A stretch of DNA of 5,462 nt from Gammaproteobacteria bacterium (GTDB taxonomy: Bacteria > Pseudomonadota > Gammaproteobacteria > Pseudomonadales > Azotimanducaceae), in NCBI GenBank assembly GCA_027293665.1, contig JAPUFN010000165.1:1-5462 (forward strand), given 5' to 3'. The position numbers and the translations under genes were made by a program. Below, in pieces: positions 1 through 5,462 of the stretch. Under the pieces are notes generated by a model. That model made no database searches. It worked only from the letters and a program-made list of their open reading frames with translations, and had not been told where the DNA came from. Each line of letters begins with the position of its first letter. Position 1 is the stretch's first letter.

Positions 1-251
1 TGCAGTTTCAGGAGTAGTTCCGGCGCCAGGAAGCGGAGTTTGGTAGCGCTTGCAGCGCTGCGGCAGGTCACGACGATGATGGGTCCAGCGACCCGGGTGA
101 TCTGGCACTCACGTTTGAGTGAATCAGGCAACATGGCCGCAAGTTGTGCGGTCCAGGACTCCTGATTTGCGGCCTGGCGCAGGAGACGTTGAAGAGGAGT
201 GAAGCGCTGGTGGCGTTCGCGCAAGAGTTCAATTATCTTAGCTCGCGACAT
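1..251 (-). CDS. dciA: DciA-like DUF721 protein, partial (C-terminus beyond window)
   Basis: This is the N-terminal 83 codons of a DUF721 protein. The family includes DciA, which helps load the replicative helicase DnaB in bacteria without DnaC. The reading begins MSRAKIIELLRERHQRF. It continues through a helical stretch with an LPDSLKREC segment (residues 41-49), a beta strand (GPIIVVTC, 56-63) and the signature SAASATKLRFLAPELL (65-80), which matches the usual A-x-x-LRfLaPeLL block. The ATG at 251 is preceded by GGGG (259-262) at a 7-nt spacing. An in-frame ATG at 329 would add 26 residues but has no visible ribosome binding site. The gene is divergent from the M23 peptidase gene, the arrangement I recall between lpxC and secA in pseudomonads. 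It runs off the left edge, so its C-terminus cannot be judged. The DUF721 assignment is fairly firm; the helicase-loading role is inferred from the family. Confidence 0.85.
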   Translation of the reverse strand, partial: MSRAKIIELLRERHQRFTPLQRLLRQAANQESWTAQLAAMLPDSLKRECQITRVAGPIIVVTCRSAASATKLRFLAPELLLKL

Positions 252-291
252 TTGAATACCCCGCTGAATAGCCAGACGGGCGTAGCTGTTG

Positions 292-304
292 CGGGTAGCA
301 CCCG
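292..304. repeat. Small inverted repeat in the divergent intergenic region
   Basis: CGGGT (292-296) and ACCCG (300-304) form a perfect 5-bp stem with a 3-nt loop. An alternative pairing uses ACGGG (276-280) with CCCGT (301-305), so the two hairpins compete for the same right arm. On the minus strand this lies about 40 nt ahead of the dciA-like start and could sit in its 5' leader. No T tract follows, so it is not a convincing terminator. Confidence 0.35.
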
Positions 305-372
305 TGGTTCCACAAGCAAAGTGAGGCATGCACATAAACGTGCGCGCGGTGTGGCTGAGACCATGCCGGACG

Positions 373-393
373 CTGAGTCCGTACCTGACTCAG
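373..393. repeat. 7-bp perfect inverted repeat upstream of the M23 gene
   Basis: The arms CTGAGTC (373-379) and GACTCAG (387-393) are perfect reverse complements separated by 7 nt. The element ends 5 nt before a possible -10 box (GATAAT, 398-403), so it covers the place where a -35 contact or operator would lie. It has no T tract on either strand, which argues against an intrinsic terminator. The dyad is read directly from the sequence; an operator role is only inference. Confidence 0.45.
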
Positions 394-397
394 GCGA

Positions 398-403
398 GAT
401 AAT
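398..403 (+). promoter_or_regulatory. Possible -10 box for the M23-secA unit
   Basis: GATAAT matches the sigma-70 -10 consensus at five of six positions and lies 45 nt before the M23 start codon. No acceptable -35 hexamer occurs at a 16-18 nt spacing (GAGTCC at 17 nt), so an activator would be needed or the match is chance. The inverted repeat at 373-393 overlaps the -35 position. Confidence 0.25.
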
Positions 404-448
404 AAAGCTGACATTACGTCTACAACCAAAACGCCGAAAGCTAAGATC

Positions 449-1360
449 ATGAAGATTATCCTTCTCAGGGAAAAAGGTAACTCGCGCGCGCTGCGCGTAT
501 CAAGACATACTGCGTTAAGTGCAATGTTCGCCCTCACTCTCGTCGCCTGTGTAACCGGTTTCTTTGTCATCGATCGCCTGACCACGGAGATAGTCGATGC
601 CGACGTGGTTGCACAATGGCGCGCAACGGTCGATGCCCAGCGTTCACAGGTGGACGATATGCGTCAGTTTTCAGACTCACAAACACTTGCGGTAGGCCGC
701 CAGATGGCGCGGATGCAGGCCCGGCTGCTGAGGATGGAAGCGCTGGGTGCGCGCATCACTGAGATGGCGGATCTGGATGAAGGTGAATTCTCCTTTGGCG
801 AACCAGCGCCGCAGGGTGGCCCCGCCATCAGGCGCCAGGATCCGCTGAACTGGTCGGATCTACAGGGCAAGCTGGACGAACTGGCTGCAGATCTGCGACT
901 GCGTGAAAACGAGCTCGAAATTCTGGAGTCCATGCTTCGCGAGCGTGACTACAGTGAGGCGAAAGCCATTGCCGGACGACCCGTTACCTGGGGCTGGATG
1001 TCATCGCAGTATGGTAAGCGCGTTGACCCCTTCAGCGGCAAGATGGGCTGGCATGCTGGCGTGGATTTTGCCGGTAAGGATGGTTCCGACGTAGTTGCCG
1101 TCGCCAGTGGCGTCGTGACTCACGCCGGAAAACGATACGGCTACGGCCTGATGGTCGAGGTCACCCACGGGGACGGCTATGTCACCCGCTACGGCCACCA
1201 CAAAGCCGTGCTCGTCAACACGGGCGATATCGTCAAGAAAGGTCAGGTTATCGGCGAGATGGGATCCTCAGGCCGCTCTACCGGCCCGCACGTTCACTTC
1301 GAGGTGCTTAAAAACGGTCGGCATGTCGACCCTGCAAACTACGTTGCCAGACGCCGCTGA
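449..1360 (+). CDS. Membrane-anchored M23 (LytM-type) peptidoglycan endopeptidase
   Basis: This 303-residue protein is a probable zinc metallopeptidase that cuts peptide cross-links in periplasmic murein, or regulates enzymes that do. The N-terminus is basic (R13, R16, R19), followed by a hydrophobic segment at about 23-41. This predicts a single membrane anchor with the rest of the protein in the periplasm. Residues about 55-105 and 137-166 are rich in heptad-like Leu/Met/Ala and charged residues and probably form coiled coils. The LytM domain covers about 178-298: MGWHAGVDF gives the zinc ligands H202 and D206, YGHH contains the likely catalytic H250, and HVHF supplies H281 and the third ligand H283. 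All key residues are present, so it should be an active enzyme rather than a degenerate EnvC/NlpD-type activator. The ATG at 449 begins MKIILL, the typical start for this family in this position. Its ribosome binding site is weak. The gene ends 102 nt before secA on the same strand. Confidence 0.92.
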   Translation: MKIILLREKGNSRALRVSRHTALSAMFALTLVACVTGFFVIDRLTTEIVDADVVAQWRATVDAQRSQVDDMRQFSDSQTLAVGRQMARMQARLLRMEALGARITEMADLDEGEFSFGEPAPQGGPAIRRQDPLNWSDLQGKLDELAADLRLRENELEILESMLRERDYSEAKAIAGRPVTWGWMSSQYGKRVDPFSGKMGWHAGVDFAGKDGSDVVAVASGVVTHAGKRYGYGLMVEVTHGDGYVTRYGHHKAVLVNTGDIVKKGQVIGEMGSSGRSTGPHVHFEVLKNGRHVDPANYVARRR

Positions 1361-1380
1361 GCGCCACGGCACGCCTGCAC

Positions 1381-1412
1381 TCGTTTAACAGCGACTACGT
1401 TTAGCCGCGACC
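1381..1412 (+). repeat. Degenerate 16-bp tandem repeat in the secA leader
   Basis: Two adjacent units, TCGTTTAACAGCGACT (1381-1396) and ACGTTTAGCCGCGACC (1397-1412), agree at 12 of 16 positions, sharing CGTTTA and GCGAC. They lie between the M23 stop and the secA start, immediately upstream of the possible secA -10 box. They could be paired protein-binding sites or the remains of a small duplication. Confidence 0.45.
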
Positions 1413-1428
1413 ACAAAAAGGGTAAACT
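1400..1428 (+). promoter_or_regulatory. Possible promoter for secA
   Basis: TTTAGC (1400-1405; three of six -35 consensus bases) and TAAACT (1423-1428; four of six -10 bases) are separated by 17 nt. The -10 box lies 34 nt before the TTG start. The -35 element is poor and falls inside the second copy of the tandem repeat, so this may be a weak or regulated promoter giving secA some expression independent of the M23 gene. The call is tentative. Confidence 0.3.
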
Positions 1429-1438
1429 GCCGCCTTTT
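1416..1438 (+). other. Possible weak hairpin in the secA leader
   Basis: AAAAGG (1416-1421) can pair with CCTTTT (1433-1438) around an 11-nt loop. The stem is AT-rich and followed by CTCACC rather than a T run, so a terminator is unlikely. It overlaps the possible -10 box and ends 24 nt before the secA start, where a structure could affect initiation. Confidence 0.25.
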
Positions 1439-1462
1439 CTCACCTGACGGACACCTAGAACA

Positions 1463-4228
1463 TTGCTGCGAAAGATCTTTGGCACGAAGAACAGCCGTGA
1501 ACTCAAACGCATGGGCAAGATCGTTGATGAAATCAACGTGCTCGAACCTCAGTTCACGGCGTTGTCTGACGACGAACTCAAAAATACGACCCAGAAGCTC
1601 AGAGCCCGGCTTGCCGAGGGCGCGGAGCTCGATTCGCTGCTGCCGGAAGCCTTTGCAGCGGTCCGCGAAGCGGCGCTCAGAAGCAAGCAGATGCGCCACT
1701 TCGACGTCCAGCTGGTCGGCGGCATTACGCTGCATGAAGGTCGCATCGCGGAGATGCGTACCGGTGAAGGCAAGACGCTGGTGGCCACTCTACCGGCGTA
1801 TCTGAACGCCCTGTCCGCTCAGGGAGTGCACATCGTCACCGTGAACGATTATCTGGCAGGCCGCGATGCCAGCTGGATGGGGCCGATCTACGAAGCGCTC
1901 GGTCTGACGGTAGGGGTCGTGCAATCGAACCAGAACCCGGCTGATAAGCGGACGGCTTATCGGGCAGATGTCACCTATGGCACCAACAACGAATTCGGCT
2001 TTGATTATCTGCGAGACAATATGGCTTTCGCGCTCGAAGACAAATTCCAGCGTGACATGAACTACGCGATTGTCGATGAAGTCGATTCCATTCTGATCGA
2101 CGAAGCGCGTACCCCGTTGATCATCTCCGGGCCCGCCCAGGAGAGCACCGAGCTTTACAAGAAGATCGACCGTCTGGTGCCGAAGCTCACTAAGCAGCCA
2201 GCCGCGGAGAATCCGGAATCGCCGCTGGCGCCGCAGGAAGAGCCTACCGGGGATTTCGTTGTCGATGAGAAGAATCGGCAGGTTGAACTGACTGAGCTTG
2301 GTCACGAGAAGGTCGAAGATGAACTGATTCGACTGGGGTTGCTCGAGGAAGGCGACAGCCTCTATGCAGCAACGAATCTGAATCTTCTGCACCACGTGCA
2401 TGCGGCGTTGAAGGCGCACGTCCTGTTCAAGCGTGACGTCGACTATATGTTGGCGGAAGGTGAGATTGTGATCGTTGATGAGCATACCGGCCGCGCGATG
2501 CCCGGGCGACGCTGGTCGGAGGGAATCCACCAGGCGATCGAAGCGAAGGAAAATGTAGCGATTCAGAACGAAACACAGACGCTCGCATCGACCACGTTCC
2601 AGAACTACTTCAGGCTCTACAGCAAGCTCTCCGGCATGACCGGCACCGCGGACACCGAAGCGTTTGAGTTCCGCCAGATCTACGGCCTCGATGTCGTCGT
2701 GATCCCGACTCACATGCCAATGGTGCGCGCGGATCACAACGATCTGATCTATCTGACGATCGAAGAGAAGTACGATGCCATCGTTGAGGATATCAACGAC
2801 TGCATCAACCGCGGTCAGCCGGTACTGGTTGGCACCGCATCCATCGAATCTTCCGAACGGCTCTCCGGTGAGCTCGATCGGCGCAAGATCGAACACAGCG
2901 TGCTCAACGCCAAGCAACACGAGCGCGAAGCCGACATCATCATGCAGGCAGGTAAACCCGGAGTCGTCACCCTGGCAACCAACATGGCCGGCCGGGGTAC
3001 CGATATTGTGCTTGGTGGCAACTGGGAGGCCGAAGCCGCGGTGGCGCAAATGACGCCCGAGCAGATTGCTGCGCTCAAAGTGAGCTGGCAGGTCGAGCAC
3101 GACAAGGTCATCGCCTCCGGTGGACTGCACATTCTCGGCACCGAACGGCACGAATCACGACGGATCGACAACCAGCTCAGGGGCCGTTCCGGCCGCCAGG
3201 GAGACCCGGGGTCGACACGCTTCTACCTGTCGATGGAAGACAACCTCATGCGGATATTCGCAAGCGACAGGATCCGCGGAATCATGCAGTCGATCGGACT
3301 CGAAGATGGCGAAGCGATCGAGCATCGAATGGTCAACAATGCAATTGAGAAAGCGCAGCGGAAGGTTGAAGGGCACAACTTCGACATCCGCAAGAATCTG
3401 TTGGAATTCGACGATGTTTCCAACGATCAGCGGCAGGTGATCTATCAGCAGCGGCGCGATCTGATGGCCGCGGAAGACATTGCGGACACCATTACCGCAT
3501 TGCGGGAAGAAGTTTTGCTCGACGTCATCGGCGAATTCATTCCACCACAGACAATCGAGGAACAGTGGGATACCGCCGGACTCGAGGTGGCACTGCAGAC
3601 CGAGTTTCTGTCCGAGCAGCCGATCGGGCGTTGGCTGGGTGAAGACGACGATCTCAACGAAGATACGCTGATCGAAAAAATCCTTGACCAGGTGGGCGCC
3701 GAGTATGGCGCGAAAGAACAATCCTGGGCTGATCACGGCGTCGACATGCGGCTGGTCGAAAAGCAGATCATGTTGCAGATTCTCGATCAGCGGTGGAAAG
3801 AACATCTCGCGACGATGGATCATCTGCGACAGAGCATCCATTTGAGAGCGTACGCACAGAAGCAGCCAAAACAAGAATACAAACGGGAGAGCTTTGAGCT
3901 GTTCCAGGAATTGCTGTCCGCGATCAAGCGCGACGTTGTTCGAATGCTGTGTCGGGTACAGATCGAAACGCCAGATGCGGTAGCAGAAGTTGAAAGAAAA
4001 CGGCGCGACGATGCTGAGCGAAGGATGCGCTTCAGCCACGCAGAGTCCTCAGCGCTCAACGGTGAAGGCGCAAATGCCAGTGCCGGCGGGGGTGGTGCTC
4101 AAACACCGGGGAATGCAGCCGCGAAACCGGAAACTTTCGTTCGCAGCGAGCGCAAAATTGGCCGCAACGAGCGCTGCCCGTGTGGCTCGGGAAAAAAATA
4201 CAAGCACTGTCACGGTCAGGCTTCTTAA
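1463..4228 (+). CDS. secA: SecA, preprotein translocase ATPase
   Basis: SecA is the ATP-driven motor that pushes unfolded preproteins through SecYEG at the inner membrane. This copy has 921 residues, close to the E. coli length of about 901. The N-terminus ([17 protein letters not shown]) is the usual amphipathic membrane-binding segment. Walker A is MRTGEGKT (98-105) and Walker B is LIDEA (211-215). Preprotein cross-linking and second nucleotide-binding regions follow, with [11 protein letters not shown] (391-401), [15 protein letters not shown] (505-519) and the arginine-finger motif [14 protein letters not shown] (571-584). The helical scaffold carries [15 protein letters not shown] (775-789) and the two-helix finger region HLRAYAQ (793-799). 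A low-complexity Gly/Ala linker (about 860-890) leads to the CxC...CH zinc tail (C904, C906, C915, H916) that binds SecB and lipids. The start is TTG at 1463: an in-frame TGA lies at 1445-1447, no ATG occurs between, and the next ATG (1511) would remove the conserved N-terminus. The ribosome binding site is poor. No frameshift or missing motif is seen. Confidence 0.98.
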   Translation: MLRKIFGTKNSRELKRMGKIVDEINVLEPQFTALSDDELKNTTQKLRARLAEGAELDSLLPEAFAAVREAALRSKQMRHFDVQLVGGITLHEGRIAEMRTGEGKTLVATLPAYLNALSAQGVHIVTVNDYLAGRDASWMGPIYEALGLTVGVVQSNQNPADKRTAYRADVTYGTNNEFGFDYLRDNMAFALEDKFQRDMNYAIVDEVDSILIDEARTPLIISGPAQESTELYKKIDRLVPKLTKQPAAENPESPLAPQEEPTGDFVVDEKNRQVELTELGHEKVEDELIRLGLLEEGDSLYAATNLNLLHHVHAALKAHVLFKRDVDYMLAEGEIVIVDEHTGRAMPGRRWSEGIHQAIEAKENVAIQNETQTLASTTFQNYFRLYSKLSGMTGTADTEAFEFRQIYGLDVVVIPTHMPMVRADHNDLIYLTIEEKYDAIVEDINDCINRGQPVLVGTASIESSERLSGELDRRKIEHSVLNAKQHEREADIIMQAGKPGVVTLATNMAGRGTDIVLGGNWEAEAAVAQMTPEQIAALKVSWQVEHDKVIASGGLHILGTERHESRRIDNQLRGRSGRQGDPGSTRFYLSMEDNLMRIFASDRIRGIMQSIGLEDGEAIEHRMVNNAIEKAQRKVEGHNFDIRKNLLEFDDVSNDQRQVIYQQRRDLMAAEDIADTITALREEVLLDVIGEFIPPQTIEEQWDTAGLEVALQTEFLSEQPIGRWLGEDDDLNEDTLIEKILDQVGAEYGAKEQSWADHGVDMRLVEKQIMLQILDQRWKEHLATMDHLRQSIHLRAYAQKQPKQEYKRESFELFQELLSAIKRDVVRMLCRVQIETPDAVAEVERKRRDDAERRMRFSHAESSALNGEGANASAGGGGAQTPGNAAAKPETFVRSERKIGRNERCPCGSGKKYKHCHGQAS

Positions 4229-4229
4229 G

Positions 4230-5462
<1,233 letters not shown>

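Noticed and set aside
252..329. Upstream start for the dciA-like gene at ATG 329
   Set aside because: It adds 26 residues unlike the family and has no ribosome binding site, whereas ATG 251 has GGGG at a 7-nt spacing.
144..452. Plus-strand 102-codon frame ending at the M23 start
   Set aside because: Its first third is antisense to the dciA-like gene and the protein resembles no family I know; only the final 29-codon part is kept, as a low-interest observation.
238..585. Minus-strand 115-codon frame across the divergent intergenic region
   Set aside because: It overlaps the M23 start antisense and is out of frame with the dciA-like gene, whose own frame gives a clear DUF721 match.
1416..1440. 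Leader hairpin as a transcription terminator between the M23 gene and secA
   Set aside because: The stem is short and AT-rich, the loop is 11 nt, and no downstream T run follows.
1790..3151. Long minus-strand open frame (453 codons) antisense to secA
   Set aside because: It lies wholly within the conserved secA coding sequence; its product has no recognisable domain, and long antisense frames are expected in GC-biased genes.
3839..3859. SecA finger region reads [10 protein letters not shown] rather than E. coli HLRGYAQKDP
   Set aside because: Alanine here also occurs in Bacillus subtilis SecA, and the D position varies among gammaproteobacteria, so this is normal variation.
3155..4039. Minus-strand open frame (294 codons) antisense to the end of secA
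   Set aside because: It is a shadow of secA codon bias with no recognisable protein family.

Overview
The window is a conserved chromosomal housekeeping segment from a gammaproteobacterium of moderately high GC content. As I recall it, the gene order (a divergent DUF721/DciA gene, an M23 peptidase, secA, argJ) is the Pseudomonas-type order downstream of ftsZ-lpxC. Enterobacteria instead carry secM in front of secA, use DnaC rather than DciA, and lack argJ. The genus cannot be named from this sequence alone.

Layout: positions 1-251 hold the 5' part of a dciA-like gene on the minus strand, cut by the window edge. Positions 252-448 are a divergent intergenic region with two small inverted repeats and a possible -10 box. 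Positions 449-1360 encode a membrane-anchored LytM/M23 peptidoglycan endopeptidase on the plus strand. Positions 1361-1462 are a short secA leader with a degenerate 16-bp tandem repeat, a possible promoter and a weak translation start. Positions 1463-4228 encode the full 921-residue SecA preprotein translocase ATPase, begun at TTG. Positions 4230-5462 encode ArgJ (ornithine/glutamate acetyltransferase), begun at GTG one base after the secA stop; the window ends just before its expected C-terminus.

The plus-strand genes probably form one transcription unit, perhaps with an extra promoter ahead of secA. They share no single pathway: M23 acts on the cell wall, SecA drives protein export and ArgJ makes arginine precursors. 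The divergent DciA-like protein belongs to replicative helicase loading.

I see no mobile element, CRISPR array, RNA gene or unfamiliar gene system. The most interesting detail is an in-frame 15-bp tandem repeat that appears to add about ten residues to a loop near the end of ArgJ. Next are the unusual secA leader and an A7 slippery run at the end of secA whose -1 frame stops on the argJ start codon.
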